A stretch of 40,152 nucleotides of DNA, taken from assembly GCF_001665875.1 (NCBI RefSeq), contig NZ_LZTA01000058.1, forward strand, positions 1 to 40,152, written 5' to 3'. This stretch comes from Mycobacterium sp. 852002-40037_SCH5390672 (GTDB lineage: Bacteria > Actinomycetota > Actinomycetes > Mycobacteriales > Mycobacteriaceae). This document shows positions 24,548 to 32,336 of this stretch, in pieces. The notes below the pieces were generated by a model. That model searched no databases. It had not been told where the DNA came from and saw only the letters and a program-made list of their open reading frames with translations. Position 1 is the first letter of the stretch. Each line of letters opens with the position of its first letter. The position numbers and the translations under genes are program-made.

Positions 24548-26656
24548 CCGACGGTCGCCGATCCATTGACAGCCGGGCTGGACGACGAGCAGCGCGAAGC
24601 CGTGCTGGCTCCCCGCGGCCCGGTCTGCGTGCTCGCCGGCGCAGGAACGGGAAAGACCCGCACCATCACGCACCGGATCGCCCAGCTCATCGCCAGCGGT
24701 CACGTCGCGGCCGGGCAGGTGCTGGCCGTCACCTTCACCCAGCGGGCGGCGGGGGAGATGCGTTCGAGGCTACGGATGATCGACGCCGCGGCGGGCCCGG
24801 ACACCGCCGTCGGCGCGGTTTCGGCAATGACGTTCCACGCGGCCGCCCACCGGCAGCTGCGGTATTTCTGGCCGCGGGTGGTCGGCGACACCGGCTGGCA
24901 GCTGCTGGACAGCAAATTCGCCGTGGTGGCCCGGGCGGCCGGCCGCGTCCGGATCAACGCCCGCAGCGACGACGTGCGCGACCTGGCCGGCGAGATCGAG
25001 TGGGCCAAGGCGTCGCTGATCGGGCCGGAGGAATACCCGGCAGCGGTGGCCGCGGCCGCCCGCGACATCCCGCTGGACGCGGCCCGGGTCGCCGACGTCT
25101 ACGCCGCCTACGAGGCGCTCAAGGCCCGTGGCGACAACATCACCCTGCTCGATTTCGATGACCTGCTGCTGCACACCGCGGCCGCGATCGAAAACGATCC
25201 CGCCGTGGCCGAAGAGTTTCGGGACCGGTACCGCTGCTTTGTCGTCGACGAATATCAGGACGTCACGCCGTTGCAGCAGCGGGTGCTGTCGGCGTGGCTG
25301 GGCGATCGTGACGACCTGACCGTGGTGGGCGACGCCAACCAGACCATCTACTCGTTCACCGGGGCCTCGCCGCGGTTCCTGCTCGACTTCTCCCGCCAGT
25401 TCCCCGACGCCACCGTGGTGCGCCTGGAGCGCGACTACCGCTCCACCCCGCAGGTGGTGTCGTTGGCCAACCAGGTGATCGCCGCGGCGCGCGGCCGGGT
25501 CGCGGGCAGCAAGCTGCACCTGGTGGGCCAGCGCGCGCCGGGCCCGGCGCCGTCGTTTCACGAGCATCCCGACGAACCGGCGGAGGCCGCCGCGGTCGCG
25601 GCGTCGATCAAGCGGCTCATCGAATCCGGCACACCGCCCTCGGAGATCGCGGTGCTGTACCGGGTCAACGCGCAATCGGAGATTTACGAGGAGGCGTTGA
25701 CCGAGGCCGGCATCGCCTATCAGGTTCGCGGCGGCGAGGGGTTCTTCAACCGCCAGGAGATCAAGCAGGCCCTGCTGGCCCTGCAGCGGGCCGCCGAGCG
25801 CGGGGGCGGCGAGCCCCTGGAGGAGCCACTGCCCGCCGTGGTGCGCGCGGTGCTGGAACCGCTGGGGCTGACGGCCGAGGAGCCGGTCGGCACCCGGGCC
25901 CGGGAGCGCTGGGAAGCGCTGACCGCTTTGGCCGAGCTGGTGGATGACGAAGTCGCGCAGCGTCCGCAGCTGGACTTCCCCGGGCTGCTGGCCGAACTTC
26001 GGATGCGCGCCGACGCCCGGCACGCACCGGTGGTGCAAGGCGTCGCCTTGGCGTCGCTGCACGCCGCCAAGGGACTCGAGTGGGACGCGGTGTTCCTGGT
26101 CGGCTTGGCTGACGGCACGGTCCCCATCTCGCACGCGTTGGCGCACGGCGCCGAAAGCGAAGCGGTCGAGGAGGAGCGCCGGCTGCTCTACGTCGGAATC
26201 ACTAGGGCCCGAATGCATTTGGCGCTCAGCTGGGCCCTTGCCCGCAGCCCGGGCGGACGGCAGGGCCGCAAGCCGTCGCGGTTCCTCAACGGCATCGCAC
26301 CCCAGGCGCGGGCCGACGCGGCGCCGGCGAAGTCTCGGCGCAATCGGGGCACCGCGACCCGCTGCCGGATCTGCAACAACAACCTGACCACCCCGGCGGC
26401 GGTCATGCTGCGGCGCTGCGAGACCTGCGCCGCCGACATCGACGAGGACCTGTTGCTGCGGCTCAAGGCTTGGCGGCTGGACATCGCCAAGGAGCAGAAG
26501 GTGCCCGCCTACGTGGTCTTCACCGACAACACGCTGATCGCCATCGCCGAGCTGCGGCCCGACGACGAGGAGGCGCTGATCGCGATTCCCGGCATCGGCG
26601 CGCGCAAGCTGGAACAGTACGGCCCCGACGTGCTGGAGCTGGTGCGCGGGCGCTGA
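24545..26656 (+). CDS. uvrD2: ATP-dependent DNA helicase UvrD2
   Basis: A 703-residue superfamily-1A helicase: Walker [10 protein letters not shown] (31-39), [11 protein letters not shown], Walker [39 protein letters not shown] and YVGITRAR. The C-terminal third carries two CxxC pairs (CRIC and CETC), a zinc module of about 605-626, then an HRDC domain ([14 protein letters not shown] to [11 protein letters not shown]). That architecture, with tetracysteine and HRDC, is the hallmark of mycobacterial UvrD2, which is essential in the species tested. It unwinds 3'-tailed duplex DNA. The start at ATG 24545 is supported by the promoter geometry and by the homologue's N-terminus ([13 protein letters not shown]). 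Confidence 0.94.
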   Translation: MPTVADPLTAGLDDEQREAVLAPRGPVCVLAGAGTGKTRTITHRIAQLIASGHVAAGQVLAVTFTQRAAGEMRSRLRMIDAAAGPDTAVGAVSAMTFHAAAHRQLRYFWPRVVGDTGWQLLDSKFAVVARAAGRVRINARSDDVRDLAGEIEWAKASLIGPEEYPAAVAAAARDIPLDAARVADVYAAYEALKARGDNITLLDFDDLLLHTAAAIENDPAVAEEFRDRYRCFVVDEYQDVTPLQQRVLSAWLGDRDDLTVVGDANQTIYSFTGASPRFLLDFSRQFPDATVVRLERDYRSTPQVVSLANQVIAAARGRVAGSKLHLVGQRAPGPAPSFHEHPDEPAEAAAVAASIKRLIESGTPPSEIAVLYRVNAQSEIYEEALTEAGIAYQVRGGEGFFNRQEIKQALLALQRAAERGGGEPLEEPLPAVVRAVLEPLGLTAEEPVGTRARERWEALTALAELVDDEVAQRPQLDFPGLLAELRMRADARHAPVVQGVALASLHAAKGLEWDAVFLVGLADGTVPISHALAHGAESEAVEEERRLLYVGITRARMHLALSWALARSPGGRQGRKPSRFLNGIAPQARADAAPAKSRRNRGTATRCRICNNNLTTPAAVMLRRCETCAADIDEDLLLRLKAWRLDIAKEQKVPAYVVFTDNTLIAIAELRPDDEEALIAIPGIGARKLEQYGPDVLELVRGR

Positions 26657-26676
26657 AGCGTAAACCCGCAGGTCAG

Positions 26677-26715
26677 GAAAATCGGTTGTGGTCGCCGGCG
26701 ATGACCGTTTACCCT
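26677..26715 (+). promoter_or_regulatory. whiB7 promoter with WhiB7-type AT-rich element
   Basis: gaaaat (26677-26682) sits directly ahead of a -35-like TTGTGG (26686-26691); 18 bases later comes the -10 TACCCT (26710-26715). An AT-rich patch just upstream of the -35 is the published feature of WhiB7-activated SigA promoters, including whiB7's own. Transcription would begin near 26722, giving a leader of about 360 nt before whiB7. Confidence 0.65.
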
Positions 26716-26769
26716 CGAAACCGCAACTCGGCACTACGAGAGTCGGCAGGGAAAAGGAGGGTGGCCACG

Positions 26770-26937
26770 ATGATCAACGACGCATTCGGTGTAGGCGTGG
26801 CCCACGCGACCCGTCCTGTCATGGCCGCGGGCACCTTCCATGCCGCACACGCCGCCACGGCGGCCGCGCGTAAGCATCGCGCCGCCGCCGCGACCGACGC
26901 GTCCGTAGAAGTCGGGGGCCCACCGAAGGCACGTTAA
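26770..26937 (+). CDS. 55-residue leader ORF upstream of whiB7
   Basis: ATG 26770 to TAA 26937, beginning MINDAFGVGVAHATRP, with a perfect aaaggagg ribosome-binding site nine bases before it (26753-26760). The product is Ala- and His-rich (about a third alanine, five histidines), basic, without cysteine, and has no known domain. Its position between the whiB7 promoter and the terminator-like hairpin, plus the strong ribosome-binding site, fits the regulatory uORF known in whiB7 leaders: ribosome stalling by antibiotics in the uORF is thought to let RNA polymerase read through to whiB7. The GTG at 26761 abuts the ribosome-binding site and is unlikely to be the start. Whether the peptide itself has any role is unknown. 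Confidence 0.75.
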   Translation: MINDAFGVGVAHATRPVMAAGTFHAAHAATAAARKHRAAAATDASVEVGGPPKAR

Positions 26938-26952
26938 GCACTAGCCCGGTTT

Positions 26953-27022
26953 TCTCCCCAGATGGCCACGGACCCGAAGTCACCAGGATCCGTGGCCATA
27001 GTTGTGGGGTCGAGAGCTTTTT
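26953..27022 (+). terminator. whiB7: whiB7 attenuator hairpin with T-run
   Basis: Perfect 11-bp arms atggccacgga (26962-26972) and tccgtggccat (26989-26999) enclose a 16-nt loop. Outside them tctcccca (26954-26961) can pair with tgggg..gaga (27005-27015), extending the stem up to gcttttt at 27016-27022. An extended stem followed by U-residues is an intrinsic terminator, placed after the leader ORF and before whiB7, as expected for transcription attenuation. Confidence 0.75.
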
Positions 27023-27081
27023 GACCTGGTCCGGATCACTGCCAAGGACAGCAACCCAGATCAGGAAGTAGGTGGTAGGAC

Positions 27082-27354
27082 ATGTCGGCACCGACAGTCC
27101 CCAGACAAGCCCTGCCGTGTCACGTCAACGATCCCGACCTGTGGTTCGCCGACACCCCGGCCGAACTCGAGCGGGCCAAGACGCTGTGCACCGGCTGCCC
27201 GGTCCGGCGCCAGTGCCTGGCCGCCGCGTTGGAACGGGCCGAACCCTGGGGTGTGTGGGGCGGCGAGATCATCGACCGCGGCTCGGTGCTGAGCTTCAAA
27301 CGGCCCCGCGGACGTCCCCGCAAAGACGGCCGGCAAGACGGAGCCGCCGCCTAG
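27082..27354 (+). CDS. whiB7: WhiB7, iron-sulfur transcriptional activator of antibiotic resistance
   Basis: The 90-residue protein has the WhiB cysteine set Cys13, Cys36, Cys39 and Cys45 (LPCHVND, then LCTGCPVRRQC) that binds a 4Fe-4S cluster, the GVWGGE turn at 57-62, and the AT-hook RGRPR at 76-80 that is specific to WhiB7. It binds SigA and AT-rich DNA upstream of the -35 to activate drug-efflux, ribosome-protection and modifying-enzyme genes, and its own promoter. Start ATG 27082 (MSAPTVPRQAL) follows a ggtagg stretch. It is preceded by the promoter, leader ORF and attenuator described here, and converges on the ABC1 kinase gene with ten bases between the stops. Confidence 0.95.
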   Translation: MSAPTVPRQALPCHVNDPDLWFADTPAELERAKTLCTGCPVRRQCLAAALERAEPWGVWGGEIIDRGSVLSFKRPRGRPRKDGRQDGAAA

Positions 27355-27364
27355 CCCGCAGGGA

Positions 27365-28708
27365 CTAGATGACCGCGTTGTCGGGTTCGGCGAAGCCGGG
27401 GACCAATTCTTCGGACAGCGCCTTGATCGGCACGTGGGCATCCAGCTGGCACAGGATCGCGGCCACCGACATGATCACCCGCATCGGGATGACCAGTTTG
27501 GGCGGCAGGTCCATCTGCCGCGCCGTCCGGATCTGCGACACCGACCGATCGATCTCGATGGCGGACATCTTCTGCAGCCACTTGCGGGTGTAGTGGAATA
27601 CCTCGACTTCGACCGGTTCGACGTACTGGCGCAGCATGTCGTCGATGTCGCGCACCGACACCTGCTGGCCCTTCTGGATGAAGCCGGCCTTCTCCATCGT
27701 CGGCAACAGCAGGTCGTAGTTCTTGTCGCGGGCCAGCCGGATGGTCATACCGAGCTCGATCGGCAAGCCGTCGGGCAGCGCGGCTACCGCGCCGAAGTCG
27801 ATCACACCCATTCGGCCGTCGGGAAGCAGCATGAAGTTGCCCGGGTGGGCGTCGCCGTGCAGCATTCCCAGCCGGCGCGGCGCATCGAAGGTGAGCTCGA
27901 GCAGCCGTGTTCCCATCAAGTCGCGCTGCTCGACGGTGCCGTGGCGGATGATCTCGGCCATCGGGGTGCCCTGCATCCACTCCTGGATCACAACTTTCGG
28001 CGCGCTGGCCACGATTCGCGGCACCGCGAAGTGCGGGTCGTCCTGGTACGCCTTGGCGAAGGCACGCTGGTTCTCGGCCTCGAGCCGGTAGTCCAGCTCC
28101 ATCTCGGTGCGCTCGATCAACTCGTCGACCACGCCCTCGACGTCGGCGCCCGGCGCGAGCTGCTTGAATACCCCGACCAGACGCTGCATCGTTTTCAGGT
28201 CGGCCCGCAGCGCTTCGTCGGCGCCGGGGTATTGGATCTTGACCGCCACCTCGCGACCGTCGGACCACACGCCCTTGTGGACCTGACCGATGCTGGCCGA
28301 GGCCACCGGGGTGTCGTCGAACGAACTGAACCGTTCGCGCCACTTGGTGCCCAGCTGGGCATCGAGCACCCGGTGCACCTTGGCGGCGGGCAGCGGAGGG
28401 GCGTCCTTTTGCAGCTTGGTCAACGCTTCGCGGTACGGCTCGCCGAACTCCTCGGGGATGGCGGCCTCGAGCACCGAGAGGGCCTGGCCCACCTTCATCG
28501 CGCCGCCCTTGAGCTCGCCCAGGACGGTGAACAATTGGTGGGCGGCCTTCTCCAGGAGCTCGGCCTGGACCTCGTCCCTGGACTTGCCGGTCAGCCGTTT
28601 ACCGAATCCGATCGCTGCCCGGCCGGCGAATCCGACCGGAATACTCGCCAGCTTCGCGTTACGCGCAGCACGGCCGCGTTTGATGTCTGCCACGTATCCA
28701 TCATCCAT
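27365..28708 (-). CDS. ABC1/UbiB-family atypical kinase (Rv3197-like)
   Basis: The protein has 447 residues from ATG 28708, the same as M. tuberculosis Rv3197 (reported as a macrolide-related ABC1 protein, MABP-1); a longer frame to 28819 adds nothing conserved. Signature motifs are KVGQ (72-75, the KxGQ element), the alanine-rich nucleotide loop ASASIGQVH, VAVKIQYPG with the ATP-binding lysine, HGDAHPGNFML and the DFGA metal motif. Family members act in quinone synthesis or as small-molecule ATPases at membranes. The C-terminus is helical with a hydrophobic stretch (KLVIPMRVIMSVAAILC). Its neighbour whiB7 and literature on Rv3197 suggest a part in intrinsic drug resistance. A 26-bp inverted repeat lies just upstream. 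Confidence 0.9.
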   Translation of the reverse strand: MDDGYVADIKRGRAARNAKLASIPVGFAGRAAIGFGKRLTGKSRDEVQAELLEKAAHQLFTVLGELKGGAMKVGQALSVLEAAIPEEFGEPYREALTKLQKDAPPLPAAKVHRVLDAQLGTKWRERFSSFDDTPVASASIGQVHKGVWSDGREVAVKIQYPGADEALRADLKTMQRLVGVFKQLAPGADVEGVVDELIERTEMELDYRLEAENQRAFAKAYQDDPHFAVPRIVASAPKVVIQEWMQGTPMAEIIRHGTVEQRDLMGTRLLELTFDAPRRLGMLHGDAHPGNFMLLPDGRMGVIDFGAVAALPDGLPIELGMTIRLARDKNYDLLLPTMEKAGFIQKGQQVSVRDIDDMLRQYVEPVEVEVFHYTRKWLQKMSAIEIDRSVSQIRTARQMDLPPKLVIPMRVIMSVAAILCQLDAHVPIKALSEELVPGFAEPDNAVI

Positions 28709-28731
28709 GATGGTCAGCGCGATGTGGAGAG

Positions 28732-28757
28732 AAGCCGACAACGGTCGTTGTCGGCTT
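28732..28757. promoter_or_regulatory. Perfect 26-bp inverted repeat upstream of the ABC1 kinase gene
   Basis: aagccgacaacg (28732-28743) and cgttgtcggctt (28746-28757) are exact reverse complements around a two-base centre. The repeat ends 23 bases before the kinase start codon. It could be an operator for a dimeric regulator or, as RNA, a hairpin with a tetraloop in the leader. There is no T-run on the minus strand, so it is not a standard terminator for the upstream gene. Confidence 0.6.
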
Positions 28758-28846
28758 TCGTAAGCGCAGGTCAGTCCGCTGATCGCGCGGTCGTCGGGTG
28801 GCCACACCGTAAGGGCCACAAGGGAAGTGCGCCGCGGATGCGCGGT

Positions 28847-29704
28847 TCAGCAGGAGCATAACGGGTGTTTGGTCCACTGCCGCGTGACGATCGCGCCCGA
28901 GTGCAGATCGAATTCGAGGGTCGCGTTCAGCGTCTGGGGCGGTCCGGGGCCGGCTGCCGCCTCCTGCCCGTGCACGGCCGCGATCACCCGGTTCACCTGG
29001 CTGAGCGCCAGGGCCGCCGTCGCCAGCACGGTGGCCCGATCGGCGATCCCGACGGTTTCGCGAAGCTGCGCGCAGATCGCCGGCCACGCCGCGTCGCGGT
29101 CCCGGCGGTGCAGGTCCGCGCAGCCCAGGCAGCTGGTCACGCCGGGAATCACCAGGGGACCCACCAGCCCGGTGCCGTCGCGTACCCGCACCAAGAGATG
29201 TGCGACGCCCTGGTCGTGCAGATCGCGCACCATGCGCGGGTCGGCGACCAGGAAGTCCGACAACACCACCAGGTCAACGTCGTTGGCCGACACCGCGGCG
29301 TGCGGTTGGCTGCTGTGCGCGATCCGGGCACCCGAGCAGCGCAACGTTTCCACCAGCAGCTCCGAGAGGGGCCCCCGGCCGTGGATCCGCACCGAGGCCG
29401 CCCGCCCGCGCGACCGTCCGCATTCGGTGGCCACTCCCGCACCGACCAATTGGGCGACCAGGTTTCGCAGACCGTCGGCGTCCGTCAAGCCGCGATCGAG
29501 CGCGCGGCGCTGCAACTCCGAGAGCGGGGTCGGTGACCACATCGATCGCAACAGGGTGGCCAGCTCGGCGGCTGCCAGGCCGCCCGGCGGACGGACCAGC
29601 ACCGCGCGGCGCGGGTCCCAGCCCACCTGGACCGCGCCGTCGGGCCGCAGCAGGACCGGCAGCGCCGGATCCAGCGCATAGGTGGAAAGCACGGCCGGCG
29701 ACAC
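28847..29704 (-). CDS. ThiF/E1-like protein related to azol(in)e cyclodehydratase C-proteins (Rv3196-like)
   Basis: A 285-residue protein with an N-terminal region resembling a winged-helix peptide-binding module (LRPDGAVQVGWDPRRAVLVRPP) and an E1-like domain. The pattern CLGCADLHRRDRDAAWP (Cys192, Cys195) plus the terminal HPLCSC (Cys283, Cys285) gives the four zinc cysteines and LxRxDxD signature of the TOMM 'bacteriocin biosynthesis cyclodehydratase' family. Such proteins bind a precursor peptide's leader and present it to a YcaO enzyme. No YcaO gene or evident precursor is in the window. GTG 29704 is the likely start, 36 bases after the zincin gene stop on the same strand, so the two are probably co-transcribed. 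Confidence 0.78.
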   Translation of the reverse strand: MSPAVLSTYALDPALPVLLRPDGAVQVGWDPRRAVLVRPPGGLAAAELATLLRSMWSPTPLSELQRRALDRGLTDADGLRNLVAQLVGAGVATECGRSRGRAASVRIHGRGPLSELLVETLRCSGARIAHSSQPHAAVSANDVDLVVLSDFLVADPRMVRDLHDQGVAHLLVRVRDGTGLVGPLVIPGVTSCLGCADLHRRDRDAAWPAICAQLRETVGIADRATVLATAALALSQVNRVIAAVHGQEAAAGPGPPQTLNATLEFDLHSGAIVTRQWTKHPLCSC

Positions 29705-29740
29705 CGCGCAACTGTGTCACGGCGAAGGCGATGGCCCCGG

Positions 29741-31117
29741 TCAGTTATCCACAGAACCGCTGTCGGAAGGCGGACCGTCCGGACCCTGGCCCTCTCGCTC
29801 GAGTTTGGCGATGGCCTCGTCGATACCGCTGGTGTCGCCGCCGATGACCCGGTCGATGAAGCCCGCCGGCTCGTCGAGATCCTCCGCATTGGGCAGCAGG
29901 TCGGGGTGTTGCCAGATGCCGTCGCGTGCGTCGACCCCGGCGGCCTCCGTCAGGCGCTGCCAGAACGCCGCGGCCTCACGCATCTTGCGGGGTCGCAACT
30001 CCAGCCCGACCAGCGTCGCGAAGGTCTGCTCGGCCGGGCCGCTGCTGGCGCGACGGCGCCGCATCGTCTCGCCCAGCGCGGCCGCGCCGGGAATCCGGTC
30101 GCCCAGCGCGCCGGCCACCACCACCTGCACCCAGCCCTCGATCAGGGCGAGCAGCGTTTCCAGGCGTTCCAGTGCCTGCGTCTGCGCCGGCGTCGCCTTG
30201 GGCTCGAAAACGCCTTGCCCGAGCAGATTTTCGATGGCCGCCGGATCCGACAGGGACGCCGGATTGAAGTCGCGCGCCAGTTCCTCGATTCCGGACATGT
30301 CGATCTGCATGCCCATCGCGTACGCCTCGACGGCACCGAGCAGTTGGCTGTTCAGCCACGGCACGTGACTGAACAGCCGGTGGTGGGCGGCCTCACGCGC
30401 GGCCAGGAACGTCAGCACCTCGCTGCGCGGTCGCTCCAGTCCGGTGGCGAACGATTCGACGGCCTCAGGCATCACCGCCGCAATCCCTTTGGGCCCCAAC
30501 GGCAAACCGATGTCGGTGGATGTCAGCACTTCGCGGGACAGTCGGCCCAGCGCCTGTCCGAGCTGCGAGCCGAACGCCATACCGCCCATCTGCGACATCA
30601 TCTGCAGCAGCGGCCCGGCCATGCTTTTGGCTTCCTCGGGTAGCGAGGCCGCCCACACCGTCGAAATCTGTTGGGCCATCGGGTCACACAGCCGCTTCCA
30701 CGTCTCGAGTGTGTTGTCGACCCAGTCGCCGGGAGTCCAGCCCGCCGCCTTGATGGTGCCCGCGGGCAACGCCGTGGCCCCGTCCAGCCAGGTTTCGGCC
30801 AGATGCACCGCGTCGGCGATCGCCGAGTTGGTGGTGTCCGGAACCGGCGCCACGAAGCCGATCGAATTCGTCGCGACGCGGCGCGCCAATTCGTAATTGA
30901 CCGGTCCCGAGGCTGTTCCGCCGGGTGCGACAGTTCCCGCGCTGCTGAACATCTGACCGAGTTGGGTGAAGATCTGACCCAAATCGCCCATGCCGAATTC
31001 ACCGCTCATGCCGAACGCGGCGAACGGGTCGGATGGGTTCGAACCCGAATCGGGATCTTTTTTCCCGCGTTTGTCGGGGTCGTCTTCCGGGGAGAAGCCG
31101 AAAGGCAGGTCAGCCAT
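29741..31117 (-). CDS. Zincin-like protein, DUF2342/TIGR03624 type (Rv3195-like)
   Basis: The protein has 458 residues when started at ATG 31117, where a leaderless -10 box TACCGT lies seven bases upstream; the frame extends to 31150. A disordered acidic head (FSPEDDPDKRGKKDPDSG) is followed by a helical domain. The motif REAAHHRLF (Glu242, His245, His246) stands where the family has its zinc-binding ExxH, and LVGLELRPRKMREAAAFW near the C-terminus is a family signature. DUF2342 proteins are called zinc-dependent metalloproteases from structure; the His of HExxH is replaced by Arg here (RExxH), so peptidase activity is doubtful. It heads a two-gene unit with the E1-like gene and is divergent from the Lon-like protease. 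Confidence 0.82.
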   Translation of the reverse strand: MADLPFGFSPEDDPDKRGKKDPDSGSNPSDPFAAFGMSGEFGMGDLGQIFTQLGQMFSSAGTVAPGGTASGPVNYELARRVATNSIGFVAPVPDTTNSAIADAVHLAETWLDGATALPAGTIKAAGWTPGDWVDNTLETWKRLCDPMAQQISTVWAASLPEEAKSMAGPLLQMMSQMGGMAFGSQLGQALGRLSREVLTSTDIGLPLGPKGIAAVMPEAVESFATGLERPRSEVLTFLAAREAAHHRLFSHVPWLNSQLLGAVEAYAMGMQIDMSGIEELARDFNPASLSDPAAIENLLGQGVFEPKATPAQTQALERLETLLALIEGWVQVVVAGALGDRIPGAAALGETMRRRRASSGPAEQTFATLVGLELRPRKMREAAAFWQRLTEAAGVDARDGIWQHPDLLPNAEDLDEPAGFIDRVIGGDTSGIDEAIAKLEREGQGPDGPPSDSGSVDN

Positions 31118-31130
31118 ACCCTCAACGGTA
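31115..31130 (-). promoter_or_regulatory. -10 box TACCGT and leaderless ATG
   Basis: On the minus strand TACCGT (31130-31125) is followed by tgagggt and ATG 31117. The seven-base gap fits leaderless transcription and argues against the upstream start at 31150. Confidence 0.5.
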
Positions 31131-31226
31131 CTCACCACGGGGTCAGACAACGCGACCTCGGGTCAGCTTGTAGCTGAACCCGCCTCAACCGGACGTCGTA
31201 GCTGAACGGGTGCCGCGGCCGCCGTC

Positions 31227-31242
31227 TAGTCTGATCGGCGTG
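31227..31242 (+). promoter_or_regulatory. -10 box TAGTCT and leaderless GTG
   Basis: TAGTCT (31227-31232), seven bases, then GTG 31240. It sets the start of the Lon-like protease gene, whose resulting length of 340 residues agrees with the M. tuberculosis protein. Confidence 0.55.
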
Positions 31243-32262
31243 AACAGGCGCATCCTGACCTTGATGGTCGCGCTGGTGCCGATCCTGGTGTTCGGCGTGT
31301 TGCTGGCGGTGGTGACGGTGCCGTTCGTGTCGTTGGGGCCCGGCCCCACCTTCGACACGCTCGGCGAGGTCGACGGCAAGCAGGTGGTGGCGATCGAAGG
31401 CACCCAGACGCATCCGACGACCGGCCACCTCAACATGACGACGGTGTCCCAGCGCGACGATTTGACGCTGGGCGAGGCGCTGACGCTGTGGCTTTCCGAC
31501 CAGGAACAGCTGGTACCGCGCGATCTCATCTATCCGCCCGGTAAGTCGCGGGAGGACGTCGACAAGGCCAACAACGCCGACTTCAAGCAGTCCGAAGACA
31601 GCGCCGCCTACGCGGCGTTGGGTTACCTCAAGTACCCCTCGGCGGTCACGGTGGCCAAAGTCCCGGAGCCGGGCCCCTCGGCGGGCAAGCTCAAGACCGG
31701 TGACGCCATCGACGCGGTCAACGGCGTCCCGGTGGCCACCGTCGACGAGTTCACCGGATTGCTGAAGAACACCAAGCCCGGCCAGGTGGTGACGATCGAC
31801 TACCGCCGCAAGAACGAGCCGGCCGGTGTGGCGCAGATCACCCTGGGCGCCAACAAAGACCGTGACTACGGCTTCCTGGGCGTCGCGGTGCTCGACGCGC
31901 CGTGGGCGCCGTTCACCGTGGACTTCAATCTCGCCAATGTGGGCGGTCCGTCGGCCGGACTGATGTTCAGCCTCGCGGTGGTCGACAAATTGACCACCGG
32001 CGACCTGGCCAAGGCGAATTTCATCGCGGGCACCGGAACCATTTCCGCCGACGGCAAGGTCGGCCAGATCGGCGGCATCACCCACAAGATGGTCGCCGCG
32101 CATGCCGCCGGGGCCACGGTGTTTCTGGTGCCGGCGAAGAACTGTTACGAGGCCAGCTCGGACAATCCGTCCGGCCTGCGGTTAGTCAAGGTCGAGACGC
32201 TCGGCCAGGCAGTTGACGCGCTGCACGCGATCGGGTCGGGTGGGCAGCCGCCAAGCTGCTAG
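31240..32262 (+). CDS. Membrane-anchored PDZ / Lon-like serine protease (Rv3194c-like)
   Basis: The 340-residue protein has an N-terminal transmembrane helix at about 8-30 (LMVALVPILVFGVLLAVV) that leaves the rest outside the membrane, a PDZ domain around 130-205 (GPSAGKLKTGDAIDAVNGVPV), and a Lon-type proteolytic domain. The Ser-Lys dyad is visible: Ser238 in GGPSAGLMFSLAV and Lys283 in GGITHKMVAA. No ATPase domain is present, so it resembles the secreted YlbL/Lon-like family that degrades proteins at the cell surface. Its substrate is unknown. The UPF0182 membrane-protein gene follows 74 bases later on the same strand, and this pair is conserved in mycobacteria. Confidence 0.9.
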   Translation: MNRRILTLMVALVPILVFGVLLAVVTVPFVSLGPGPTFDTLGEVDGKQVVAIEGTQTHPTTGHLNMTTVSQRDDLTLGEALTLWLSDQEQLVPRDLIYPPGKSREDVDKANNADFKQSEDSAAYAALGYLKYPSAVTVAKVPEPGPSAGKLKTGDAIDAVNGVPVATVDEFTGLLKNTKPGQVVTIDYRRKNEPAGVAQITLGANKDRDYGFLGVAVLDAPWAPFTVDFNLANVGGPSAGLMFSLAVVDKLTTGDLAKANFIAGTGTISADGKVGQIGGITHKMVAAHAAGATVFLVPAKNCYEASSDNPSGLRLVKVETLGQAVDALHAIGSGGQPPSC

Positions 32263-32336
32263 CGAAGCCTGGTGGTCACGGGTTGTGCCATGCGTAGAGT
32301 TGTCACCGTCTAGCAATCGATCAGGGAGCGTAGCCA

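Noticed and set aside
26770..26937. The whiB7 leader ORF as a precursor peptide for the cyclodehydratase-like protein
   Set aside because: It lacks the Cys/Ser/Thr-rich core of azoline peptides and its position fits attenuation of whiB7; I keep it as a regulatory ORF.
31049..31078. A third TTGTCGG damage box at about 31,074
   Set aside because: It lies inside the zincin coding region and on the strand opposite to the gene, with no start codon at the right distance.
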